The translations under genes were made by a program, and so were the position numbers. The notes under the pieces were generated by a model. That model was not told the origin of the DNA and ran no database searches. It saw only the letters and a program-made list of their open reading frames with translations. A stretch of DNA of 64,000 nucleotides, taken from contig NZ_JAHVAO010000001.1 of assembly GCF_019264345.1 (NCBI RefSeq), forward strand, positions 1,922,001 to 1,986,000, in the 5' to 3' direction. Positions 1 to 6,639 of the stretch are shown here, piece after piece. Numbering within the stretch: the first letter of the stretch is position 1; every line of letters begins with the position of its first letter. Origin of the DNA: Marinobacter arenosus (lineage in GTDB: Bacteria > Pseudomonadota > Gammaproteobacteria > Pseudomonadales > Oleiphilaceae).

Positions 1-1186
1 GAAAGAATTGACTGCTGGTCCACTCCCAAGCCCCCCCAATCATCTGGCGACAGCCAAAGGGACTGTCCGATTCCGGGTAATCGTACACCGGATTCTGCCC
101 CAGACACCGGCCATCGAGGTCGGCCAGGGTTTCATCGGGCTGCTGGTTCCCCCAGGGAAAACGCCGGAAGGACGCTCCGGGGCGGTTACCCAGAGCGGCC
201 ACTTCCCATTCGAACTCGGTTGGCAACCGGCGTCCGGCCCAGTTACAGAAGGCTTCCGCTTCCCAGAAACTGACATGGGTGATCGGTGCATCCGGATTCA
301 GGGGCTGCCAGCGGTCAAACAGGCGCTCCTGCCACTGATACTCATGCCAGCGCCAGTAAAGGGGGTGCTTCGGCACTCGCGGCATGACCTCCCGGCTACC
401 GTGCACCAGGGCAACGTCCACCTCGGTCTCGAGCCACTTTCGCCCCCCGAACGACCAGAGTTCCGGCTTCTGGTAGCCACCGTCGTCGACGAACACCTGG
501 AATTCCGCATTCGACACGGGCTGCCGGGAGATCGCGAACGACGCCAGCTCGATCTCGAATCTCGGCTTCTCGTTATCGAAGGCGAAATCCGTGGTGGCGT
601 AGGCCGCGGAATCCCCGGGCATGCCGATCACCCAGCGACCGGCCGGTATCACCGCGTCGCCGGTGACCGACCGGCCCGGAGCCGGCCGACCGCGGGTCCG
701 GCCCGGGGGCTCCTCGTAGCCGACGGTCTGACGGCACCAGATCAGGGATTCGATGTGCATGTTCTGATGAAAAATAGCGTACCGATTCAGATACAGGGTC
801 CGGTCGTCCAGCGGCTGGGTCCGGATGCGTTCGGCCACGCGATCGTAGACCGTATCGAAGTACGCCAGGGTGTCCTGCCGCCCGGGAAACAGGGCCTGGT
901 TCCATCGGTCCCGGTGCTCAACATGGAACGAATCCCAGAGATCATCCATGCTCGGGTCAACACTCGGCGTGCCATCCAGCAGATTGAACACAAACACCTC
1001 ATAGAAAAACGCCGCGTGCCCCATCTCCCATAACGGCGGGTTGACGCCCGGATGGTACGGTACCGGCAATTTCTCCTCCGGCAATGAGGTGATCAGCGCC
1101 CGGGTTCGTTGCCGGGTGCGCTCAAGTTCCTGGAGCAGGTCCTCCCTCGCTGCCCGAGCGGCATCCATCGATTTCATTTCGCCCAT
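1..1186 (-). CDS. EgtB/SenA-family non-haem iron sulfoxide synthase-like protein (3' end missing)
   Basis: Reading the reverse strand from the ATG at 1186 gives an open frame of 395 codons that reaches the left edge without a stop. The N-terminal half is a DinB-like four-helix domain with the three iron-ligand histidines of EgtB: H57 in a PPLWEMGH segment, then H140 and H144 in a perfect HX3HXE motif (HQNMHIE). The second half is a formylglycine-generating-enzyme/sulfatase fold, recognisable by PVSNAEFQVFVDDGG, HPLYWRWHEYQW and a terminal GGAWEWTSSQFF. EgtB joins an oxidised sulfur to trimethylhistidine (ergothioneine pathway); SenA does the same with selenium. Which of these, or another substrate, applies here cannot be read from the sequence. 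No partner gene (egtD, senB or a selD homologue) lies on the visible side. Starts at Met4 or Met7 are also possible because the ribosome site before 1186 is weak. Confidence 0.85.
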   Translation of the reverse strand, partial: MGEMKSMDAARAAREDLLQELERTRQRTRALITSLPEEKLPVPYHPGVNPPLWEMGHAAFFYEVFVFNLLDGTPSVDPSMDDLWDSFHVEHRDRWNQALFPGRQDTLAYFDTVYDRVAERIRTQPLDDRTLYLNRYAIFHQNMHIESLIWCRQTVGYEEPPGRTRGRPAPGRSVTGDAVIPAGRWVIGMPGDSAAYATTDFAFDNEKPRFEIELASFAISRQPVSNAEFQVFVDDGGYQKPELWSFGGRKWLETEVDVALVHGSREVMPRVPKHPLYWRWHEYQWQERLFDRWQPLNPDAPITHVSFWEAEAFCNWAGRRLPTEFEWEVAALGNRPGASFRRFPWGNQQPDETLADLDGRCLGQNPVYDYPESDSPFGCRQMIGGAWEWTSSQFF

Positions 1187-1497
1187 AAGCCACTTCGTCT
1201 TCCGGATTTTGCCTCAGCATAACAGATGGATTGCCGGCCGGGTGATCCACCAGCTGTCGAGTACTTTTACAGTTTTACGCGACAGCTCGATTCCGGATCT
1301 CGCAACCATCTGAATGAGCGACGGATAAGAAATCTGGCATATATCCTGTATACCGGTTTGAACCGCCAGATCATCTTTCTGGCTCGTGTGACGGGTCACA
1401 GGGCCGTGACCGGACAACGCAACTTGCCGGCATTCTGGTTGTCCCTATACAACTGGCAGTCCCGTTTTCCCAGGCATCACTCTCATGGAGGTTTGCC
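1187..1497. other. Divergent intergenic region
   Basis: About 310 bases between the divergent EgtB-like gene and the VpsR-like regulator. It is less GC-rich than its flanks and must carry both promoters. I see no clear terminator, palindrome or good sigma-54 site; TGGCATATATCCTGTA near 1335 keeps the -24 GG but has GT instead of GC at -12. The last bases contain the strong ribosome site GGAGG six bases before the ATG at 1498. Confidence 0.5.
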
Positions 1498-2895
1498 ATG
1501 ATGGAAAAGCGACCGCTCGTCTGGTTGTCAGCGGCACACACCAACACCACCGTGCGCAAGGCGCTGGGCTCTCGATGGAATCTGATCGATTTCAATCCGG
1601 AGAATCCGGTGCCTATTCAATTGTCACCCCCGGACGACGCCAAGGTGGGCGTCCTGGATCTCACCCGTATTCCACCCGACGACCTGCCCTGGCTGGATCA
1701 ATGGCTGGAAGCCCTGAGCCTCAGCTACTGGGTCGGGATTGTGCCCCATCGGCCTATTACCGGAACCCGGACGGCCCAGCTGATCACCCGGTATTGCTCC
1801 GATTTCCACACCCTGCCGGTCAATCACGAACGGCTGGATACGGTGCTGGGCCACCTCTGGGGCATGGCCACCATTCGCGAACCCGCCGTCGGCCTTCCCC
1901 GCGATGACTATCAGGCCCTGGTACTGGAGGGCACCTCCCAGGCCATTCGCCAGGTTCGCGGGTTGCTCCGGCGCTTCGCGGTAACCCCGGAGCCGGTTCT
2001 GATCACCGGCGAGAGTGGCACTGGCAAGGACGCCGCCGCCCGTTTCATTCACGAACACTCGACGCGGGCTTCCGGGCCCCTGGTAACGGTTAACTGTGCC
2101 GCCCTGCCCGATTCGCTGACCCAGAGCGAGCTATTCGGTTACGAGAAAGGAGCGTTTACCCACGCCCTCAGTGCCCATCCGGGCCGCCTGGAACTGGCGA
2201 ACGGCGGCTCCCTGATCCTGTCATCCATTGACGAGCTCAACCTCGAACAACAATCCGCGATCCTGCGCTTCCTGCAGGAAGGGCAGATTGAGCGCATTGG
2301 CGGCAGTGAACCCATCCCGATCGACAGTCGCATCATTACCACCTCGAGCCAGCCCCTGACCGAACTGGTCGAAACCGGGCAGTTTCGCAGTGACGTCTAC
2401 TACCGGCTGGGCGGACTGGAGGTCAAATTACCGGCCCTCAAAGACCGCCGCGAAGACATCCCGGCGCTGGCCGAAGCCCTCCTTGAAGCCTCCAACCGTG
2501 GCGGCAAACAGAAGCGGCTCAGCGAAGCGGCCATTCAGCGCCTGGTCAACCATTCCTGGCCTGGCAACTTCCGGGAACTGCAGAACCGGTTGCGACAGGG
2601 CCTACTCCTGTGCGACCGGGAGGTGATCGAACCGGCCGACTTGGGGCTGGAACCAACCGGCCCCGAAGGGGATGTGCCGGCCACCTCCAACCTGAGCCTG
2701 GAAGAATTCCGGGCCCGGGCTGACCGCCAGGCGCTGTCCTGCAGCCTGGCCCTGGCACACCACAATGTCTCCGCCGCTGCGCGGATCCTGAAGATATCAC
2801 GCGTTTCGTTTTACCGGCTTATGGACAAATACAACGCCGGTCCCCAGTCGGGTCATCACCGACAGGGCTCACACCACAAGGGAGATCCACCATGA
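1498..2895 (+). CDS. VpsR-like enhancer-binding-protein-family transcriptional regulator with degenerate Walker B
   Basis: 465 residues in three parts: a degenerate receiver-like domain (about 1-125, with only D53 as a plausible acceptor), an AAA+ domain (about 135-380) and a Fis-type helix-turn-helix (about 423-444). Walker A (GESGTGKD, 171-178) and the arginine-finger/sensor segments (RSDVYYRL, RREDIPAL) are intact. Where NtrC-type proteins have the Walker B Asp-Glu this protein has Ser242-Ser243 (LILSS). The sigma-54 contact loop reads GAFTHA (218-223) instead of GAFTGA, and the sensor I segment is TTSSQP. Such changes are expected to weaken ATP hydrolysis and sigma-54 remodelling. VpsR of Vibrio cholerae is a known relative that activates without sigma-54. 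The stop overlaps the start of the next gene by 4 bp, so it is co-transcribed with the barrel protein and is the natural candidate regulator of the facing secretion operon. Two consecutive ATGs (1498, 1501) follow GGAGG. Confidence 0.85.
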   Translation: MMEKRPLVWLSAAHTNTTVRKALGSRWNLIDFNPENPVPIQLSPPDDAKVGVLDLTRIPPDDLPWLDQWLEALSLSYWVGIVPHRPITGTRTAQLITRYCSDFHTLPVNHERLDTVLGHLWGMATIREPAVGLPRDDYQALVLEGTSQAIRQVRGLLRRFAVTPEPVLITGESGTGKDAAARFIHEHSTRASGPLVTVNCAALPDSLTQSELFGYEKGAFTHALSAHPGRLELANGGSLILSSIDELNLEQQSAILRFLQEGQIERIGGSEPIPIDSRIITTSSQPLTELVETGQFRSDVYYRLGGLEVKLPALKDRREDIPALAEALLEASNRGGKQKRLSEAAIQRLVNHSWPGNFRELQNRLRQGLLLCDREVIEPADLGLEPTGPEGDVPATSNLSLEEFRARADRQALSCSLALAHHNVSAAARILKISRVSFYRLMDKYNAGPQSGHHRQGSHHKGDPP

Positions 2896-3956
2896 GAAAA
2901 CCGCTACTCTTTCCGCTGTTCGCCAGCGCCTGCCTGATGCCCGCGACGGGGATTGCGCAAACGGACTCTGCCGGGGACGTCCCGGCATCCCCCGAAGAAG
3001 CTGAAGCGAAGAAAGAGCAGGTCACCGACATTGCCTCCATCACCTCCGACCGCGGAATCGTCACCCGGCCGGGGCGACTGACCATCGAACCGGCGTTTTC
3101 CCACGCCCACAGCAACGCCACCCGGGTCGCCATTGAGGGCTACACCGTGATTCCGGCCCTGCTTGTGGGCCTGATCAATATCTCCGAGATTCAACGGGAC
3201 ATCTTCGTTGGCGCCCTGACCTTCAAATACGGCTTCACCAGCCGGTTTGAAGCCGATGTCCGAGTGCCCTGGCTGAGCGTCAACGAGGATCTCAGGGAAC
3301 GTCAGGCCTTTGAGGGAACCCCCGTCGATACGCTTCGGGAGTCCTCGGGCGAAGGCCTCGGGGACGTCGAGCTGTCGGCGCGTTATCAGCTGAACGACGG
3401 CCTGGAAGGCTGGCCCTACGTGATCGGCGTGTTCCGGGTCAAGACGCCCACGGGGGAAGGGCCCTACGATGTTGACCAGCGGGTGGTGGAAGACAGCGAG
3501 GGTAACCCCATCGGGGTGGAACTGGAGGAGCGGCCCACCGGATCCGGATTCTGGTCCTTTGAGCCGGGGTTCTCGTTCATCTACCCGTCTGACCCGGCCG
3601 TTCTGTACGGCAGCCTCAGTTACGTCTGGACCATGAAGGAGGACCAGGGACCGGAAAACGGCGGTGAAGTCGACCCCGGGGACGTGGTGCGCTTCGGATT
3701 CGGCATGGGCTTCGCCTTCAACGAGCGGACCTCGTTCAGCCTGGGTTACGACCACTCCGTCATCCGCAAAACCAGCTTCGAGACCAACAGCGACCTGTTC
3801 GGGGCAAACTTTGACCGCATCCAGGTGGGTTCGCTGTCCTTCGGCCTGGCCCAGAGACTGTCAACCAACACCACCCTGAGCCTGACCGTGAACGTGGGGG
3901 TCACTGAAAACGCCCCCAACAGCGAGTTGACCCTGAAGCTGCCGATCACCCTCTGA
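2892..3956 (+). CDS. Outer-membrane beta-barrel protein, FapF/phenol-degradation-porin-like
   Basis: 354 residues. A signal peptide ends near residue 22 (ATGIAQ). A short charged helix follows (SPEEAEAKKEQ, about 32-42), then a long alternating-residue region typical of a 12-14-strand barrel (for example VRFGFGMGFAF and TTLSLTVNVGVT) with a terminal strand LTLKLPITL. The segment from TRPGRLTIEPAFSH to TSRFEADVRVPW resembles the start of the FapF barrel, the pore that exports Pseudomonas amyloid subunits, but the coiled-coil plug of true FapF is much longer. The gene starts inside the stop codon of the regulator (ATGA overlap) after GGGAGATCCACC, and converges on the operon at 3995-6161. From context I infer it is the export pore for those secreted proteins; the family also contains small-molecule porins. 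Confidence 0.7.
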   Translation: MRKPLLFPLFASACLMPATGIAQTDSAGDVPASPEEAEAKKEQVTDIASITSDRGIVTRPGRLTIEPAFSHAHSNATRVAIEGYTVIPALLVGLINISEIQRDIFVGALTFKYGFTSRFEADVRVPWLSVNEDLRERQAFEGTPVDTLRESSGEGLGDVELSARYQLNDGLEGWPYVIGVFRVKTPTGEGPYDVDQRVVEDSEGNPIGVELEERPTGSGFWSFEPGFSFIYPSDPAVLYGSLSYVWTMKEDQGPENGGEVDPGDVVRFGFGMGFAFNERTSFSLGYDHSVIRKTSFETNSDLFGANFDRIQVGSLSFGLAQRLSTNTTLSLTVNVGVTENAPNSELTLKLPITL

Positions 3957-3994
3957 ACGCCGCCGGCCGGGGCCCACCCTGGCGTCCAGGTCGC

Positions 3995-4477
3995 CTAGCG
4001 GCCAAGCATCTGTAACACGGGTTCACGCATGGCATCCGGCAGCCGGCTCAGACCGGCGCCGAGGTTATTCAGTTCGATGTTCAGTTGCCGGCTGTTCTGG
4101 ATCTCGGTGCCGTTCAGGTTGTTCTGAATGACCGTAATCCAGCCGCCGTCCTTCGATGCCGACGATATCAGTGCCTGGCCGCCGGCTTTACCCACGATGG
4201 TTTCCACCGTATGGGGCACGGCGCGTCCATTGGCCACCTGATTCAGGTTGGGAATGTTCAGGCGGTTGATGGCCAGGGTTTCTCCGTCAACGGACACCAC
4301 CTGCTCCAGCCCGATCCGGATTTCGAGATCGTCCAGCAGAAAACCACCCCGCAGGGACGCCAGCTCATCGTTGCTCAGCGCCTGAGCCGGGAAGATGGCA
4401 CCGCCGGTCGTGGGCGCTGCCAGCAAGGTCCCCGCAAACACCAGCGCGACGACGGCAAAGCCGTGTTGTTTGATCAT
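3995..4477 (-). CDS. Secreted small protein with double-glycine leader motif and TVIQN segment
   Basis: 160 residues, last gene of a four-gene minus-strand operon, 4 bp after the C39 peptidase gene. A hydrophobic signal sequence (about 8-28) is followed by LSNDELASLRGG (34-45). This matches the LSxxELxxIxGG leader of bacteriocin precursors, cut after the Gly-Gly by C39 peptidases. The rest contains LEIRIGLEQVVSVDG and a C-terminal segment with TVIQNNLNGTEIQNSRQLNI, which echoes the end of the 116-residue protein at 5188-5538. A ribosome site GGGAG lies about 10 bases upstream. I recognise no named family. I infer a secreted subunit, nucleator or chaperone of a surface fibre, processed by the neighbouring peptidase. 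Confidence 0.75.
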   Translation of the reverse strand: MIKQHGFAVVALVFAGTLLAAPTTGGAIFPAQALSNDELASLRGGFLLDDLEIRIGLEQVVSVDGETLAINRLNIPNLNQVANGRAVPHTVETIVGKAGGQALISSASKDGGWITVIQNNLNGTEIQNSRQLNIELNNLGAGLSRLPDAMREPVLQMLGR

Positions 4478-4481
4478 TGTT

Positions 4482-5174
4482 CTACCACTCCCTTGGATTT
4501 GGCCAATAAGGCAGAGTATGGCTCAGAGAGGGGCCGTCCGGGCCCCTGGACACGGGCGCGCGCACGTAGTGCGCCCAGTTGCCATCCCTCTCAAAGGTTT
4601 TTCGCCCCTGCGCAATGTGGCTGCGAATCATGAAGGCAGAGCCATCCCAGTAGTTTTCAAACTGTTCTCGTGGATACACTTTCAGGCCCCGTGCCGGGTC
4701 GCCAACAAACACCTCCCGCTCACTGATGCCCTTGATAATCACGAAGTGCCGGTACCCCTCCAGCGTCACAAGTGCGATCACCGGCAGGCGTACCTTCTCC
4801 CGGATGCCACTGAGCGGCAGCCGGAAACCGTCGGCCTGATAGCCTTCGGACTCCAGGTACCGTTTCATATCCAGCATGGAGAAGCCCTCACGGCGCACTT
4901 TATCCGGGTCGGCAAGAGCAAACATGCCGGTAAACACGTCTGCCTCGGTCACTTCATGCCCATAATGGAAAGACAGCAGTGAAGCCAGTGCCGCCGAACC
5001 GCAACTGAAGTCATACTGCTGTCGCATCACCGAACTGAATCGCTGTTCCTGGAAGCTTTCGACCTCCATCTCAAGCCCACCGCCCAAGCCCGGAATCATC
5101 ACCGATCCGGCAAACGCAGTGGGCCACAGCAGGGCAGCACCTGCGGCTACAGACACTAGCCTCAACATTGCCAT
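4482..5174 (-). CDS. Periplasmic C39-family cysteine peptidase (FapD-like)
   Basis: 230 residues with a signal peptide (about 1-22), so it acts in the periplasm and not as a domain of an ABC exporter. The catalytic elements are visible: Q52/Q53 and C58 in QQYDFSCGSAALASLL, H143 in YRHFVIIKG, and D159 in VGDPARG. This is the arrangement of FapD, the C39-type protein of Pseudomonas fap operons. AGGAGG six bases before the ATG supports the start at 5174. It sits between two small secreted-protein genes (13 bp and 4 bp gaps). One of these carries a textbook double-glycine cleavage site, so I infer that it trims those subunits. Peptidase activity itself is not proven by sequence. Confidence 0.85.
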   Translation of the reverse strand: MAMLRLVSVAAGAALLWPTAFAGSVMIPGLGGGLEMEVESFQEQRFSSVMRQQYDFSCGSAALASLLSFHYGHEVTEADVFTGMFALADPDKVRREGFSMLDMKRYLESEGYQADGFRLPLSGIREKVRLPVIALVTLEGYRHFVIIKGISEREVFVGDPARGLKVYPREQFENYWDGSAFMIRSHIAQGRKTFERDGNWAHYVRAPVSRGPDGPSLSHTLPYWPNPREW

Positions 5175-5187
5175 GGCCCACCTCCTG

Positions 5188-5538
5188 TCATCGGTTTATG
5201 AGAATATTTACCTGGGTGCTGTCCTGAATCACCACCTGGTTTCCGGTGTTCTGGATGACCGTGGCGATGCCGCTCATGTTGCCAAACGCCTGGTCAGAGA
5301 TCGTGTTGTCGCCGGTCACTGAGGACCCGGACAAGACATTTCCCGTAACCGTGGCATTTTGCTCGGCGTCATTGAGTTGCCATTGCAGGGGGATACCCTG
5401 CCGCCCGCTGGCGCCGTCAAGTTGGTCGGCACTCATTGGATCCAGTCCCAACCACTCCTCGGCGCCGGCCGTGGTGGCCGACCCCAGGACCATCAGCACC
5501 CAGACTGCCTTCAGCATCCATCTGACTGAGTCATTCAT
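5188..5538 (-). CDS. Secreted small protein with TVIQN motif, amyloid/adhesin-associated
   Basis: 116 residues. A signal peptide ends near residue 26 (TTAGA/EE). Next comes MSADQLDGASGRQG (35-48), which resembles the double-glycine leader of the 160-residue neighbour but has Gly-Arg in place of Gly-Gly. The C-terminal half is rich in N, T, G and V (NATVTGNVLSGSSVTGDNTI) and ends with GIATVIQNTGNQVVIQDST followed by QVNILINR. The IQ/VN beta-strand pattern and N/Q spacing recall minor subunits of curli- and Fap-type fibres. AGGAGG lies six bases before the ATG. It is 59 bp downstream of the repeat-protein gene and 13 bp upstream of the C39 peptidase gene. No specific family is recognised; a role as fibre nucleator or minor subunit is inference. 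Confidence 0.75.
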   Translation of the reverse strand: MNDSVRWMLKAVWVLMVLGSATTAGAEEWLGLDPMSADQLDGASGRQGIPLQWQLNDAEQNATVTGNVLSGSSVTGDNTISDQAFGNMSGIATVIQNTGNQVVIQDSTQVNILINR

Positions 5539-5597
5539 GACATGCCTCCTGGCAGGAAACAGGCCGGACCCCGAACCGGGGCCACAGCCATCTTCCC

Positions 5598-6161
5598 TCA
5601 GTTGCCACCTGCTGACAGGTTGGACTGAACGCTCACGTTGGCCTGGGTCACACTGCCAACGCCGGCGTTCTGGGCAAAGGCGCCCACGCCCGTGAAGTTG
5701 GCGGAGCCACCGCCAATCTCGTTGGAGGCACTGGCCATGGTGGAGTTACCGGCACCAGCCGCATCGCCGTAGGTGGCGGACACGTCGGATACCGAGCCCT
5801 CGAGCTCGCCCTCGTTCATGAACACGCTCAGGGACAGCTCGAGATCGGAATCAGTGCTGTTGTCGGAGTGGTCCGAGTTGTCCGACATGTCGTTGCCGCT
5901 GTTCGCAATCTTGAACGAATCCTTCACATCGACACTGTTGTCGGAATTATCGGAGTTGTCGGAGTTGTCATTGCCACTGTCGGAAATCTTGAACGAATCC
6001 GTGGCGGTGTTGCTGTTGTCTTGATTCGTGGCGGTCGAACCGTTGTTGGCGTTGGTGTTTGGATCTCCATTTCCACCCAGGGTTGGGTCGGCGATAGCCG
6101 CTCCGGACAGGCCCAGGCCAAGTGCAATGGCAGTCGCAAGCACGGTTTTGTTCATAGTCAT
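5598..6161 (-). CDS. Secreted D/N/S-repeat protein, candidate amyloid or adhesin subunit
   Basis: 187 residues from the ATG at 6161, chosen because AAAGGA lies nine bases upstream and a clean signal peptide follows (MTMNKT...GAAIADP, cleavage near 25). A longer frame from 6335 lacks both and overlaps the promoter. The mature protein has no Cys and very few aromatic residues. It contains two near-identical 22-residue repeats (55-76 and 81-102) of the form DSFKI-SGND-SDNSD-SDNS, then DLELSLSVFMNEGELEGS. The C-terminal G/A/N/S-rich region ends AFAQNAGVGSVTQANVSVQS. The acidic repeats could bind Ca2+ or stack in a beta-solenoid. It is first in the operon behind a sigma-54-type promoter. The role as main structural subunit is inferred from position, repeats and the C39 partner. 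Confidence 0.8.
   Translation of the reverse strand: MTMNKTVLATAIALGLGLSGAAIADPTLGGNGDPNTNANNGSTATNQDNSNTATDSFKISDSGNDNSDNSDNSDNSVDVKDSFKIANSGNDMSDNSDHSDNSTDSDLELSLSVFMNEGELEGSVSDVSATYGDAAGAGNSTMASASNEIGGGSANFTGVGAFAQNAGVGSVTQANVSVQSNLSAGGN
5856..5999 (-). repeat. Two 66-bp in-frame repeats encoding DSFKI...SDNS units
   Basis: Two tandem in-frame units, at 5934-5999 and 5856-5921, each encode a 22-residue unit beginning DSFKI and ending in an SDNS run; 12 bp encoding VDVK separate them. Inner SDN triplets form a microrepeat. Low complexity could allow slippage and length variation between strains. Confidence 0.8.
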
Positions 6162-6262
6162 GTCGTCAATTCCTTTGATTTGATGTTGTTGGTTTCCAGG
6201 GGATCCTTTCCCAAACCGATGACTATCGGAGACAGCAGGGTCCAGACCCGCCGGGGGGCCAA

Positions 6263-6278
6263 AGCGATTCCCGTGCCA
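6263..6278 (-). promoter_or_regulatory. Near-consensus sigma-54 (-24/-12) promoter
   Basis: On the minus strand TGGCACGGGAATCGCT matches the sigma-54 consensus TGGCACGNNNNTTGCW at every fixed position except one (T to C next to the -12 GC). The GG and GC doublets have the required 10-base separation. Transcription would begin near 6250, leaving a leader of about 90 bases before the repeat-protein ATG at 6161. Confidence 0.75.
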
Positions 6279-6367
6279 GCTTTTCCTGCACCCTCGGCAA
6301 AAGATTGATCTGATAGCCTTTTTTTTGGTTTCCACCCGAACGCACAGAGCGGATAAATCCCGGACAC

Positions 6368-6387
6368 CTGTTTCATTGGTGAAACAG
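6368..6387. promoter_or_regulatory. Perfect 8-4-8 palindrome, likely enhancer site for the sigma-54 promoter
   Basis: CTGTTTCA-TTGG-TGAAACAG is a perfect inverted repeat centred about 100 bp upstream of the -24 element. That is the usual distance for a bacterial enhancer-binding protein. Its size and symmetry fit a Fis-type HTH dimer such as the regulator at 1498-2895. I did not find a second copy elsewhere in the window by eye. Confidence 0.6.
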
Positions 6388-6639
6388 CTTGTCTATCGTC
6401 TTCAAGGACACTTGGAAGAATTCAGTGCTCGATTCATGAAGATAGGAATCTATCCCGGTGTTAAAAATCCAGAATGCCGGTGTCCAGATTCCGTCACACA
6501 TCTGTCGCCTAAATGTCGGCTGGCTCACAAACCGGTCATGAAATTCTGGTAATGTCAGGCATGTTACCGTTCTGCCACGGCAGGGACGCACAGACGGGGC
6601 CTGGCTCCGTATCGTTAAGCCATACAGTAAGGAAGGTTT

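Larger units (their letters stand above)
6162..6639. other. Divergent control region between the secretion operon and the DUF898 gene
   Basis: A 478-bp region without a convincing gene. It holds the sigma-54 promoter (6263-6278) and palindrome (6368-6387) for the minus-strand operon. The remaining part, 6388-6639, should carry the promoter of the plus-strand DUF898 gene, which has AAGGAAGG just before its ATG. Short frames here have neither ribosome sites nor coding character. Confidence 0.55.

Noticed and set aside
8..1033. 341-codon plus-strand frame at the left edge
   Set aside because: It is the antisense shadow of the EgtB-like gene, whose reverse-strand reading has clear motifs (HQNMHIE, WEWTSS).
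1330..1350. Possible sigma-54 promoter before the VpsR-like regulator
   Set aside because: TGGCATATATCCTGTA lacks the -12 GC, which is nearly invariant.
5856..5999. Tandem repeats considered as a CRISPR-like array
   Set aside because: The repeats are in frame, encode DSFKI/SDNS units and have no unique spacers.
5868..6308. 146-codon plus-strand frame across the repeat gene
   Set aside because: Complement of the repeat protein gene and its promoter; Val-rich product arises from the reverse of the SDN repeats.
6162..6335. N-terminal 58-codon extension of the repeat protein
   Set aside because: It runs across the sigma-54 promoter and lacks a signal sequence; the ATG at 6161 has a good ribosome site and signal peptide.
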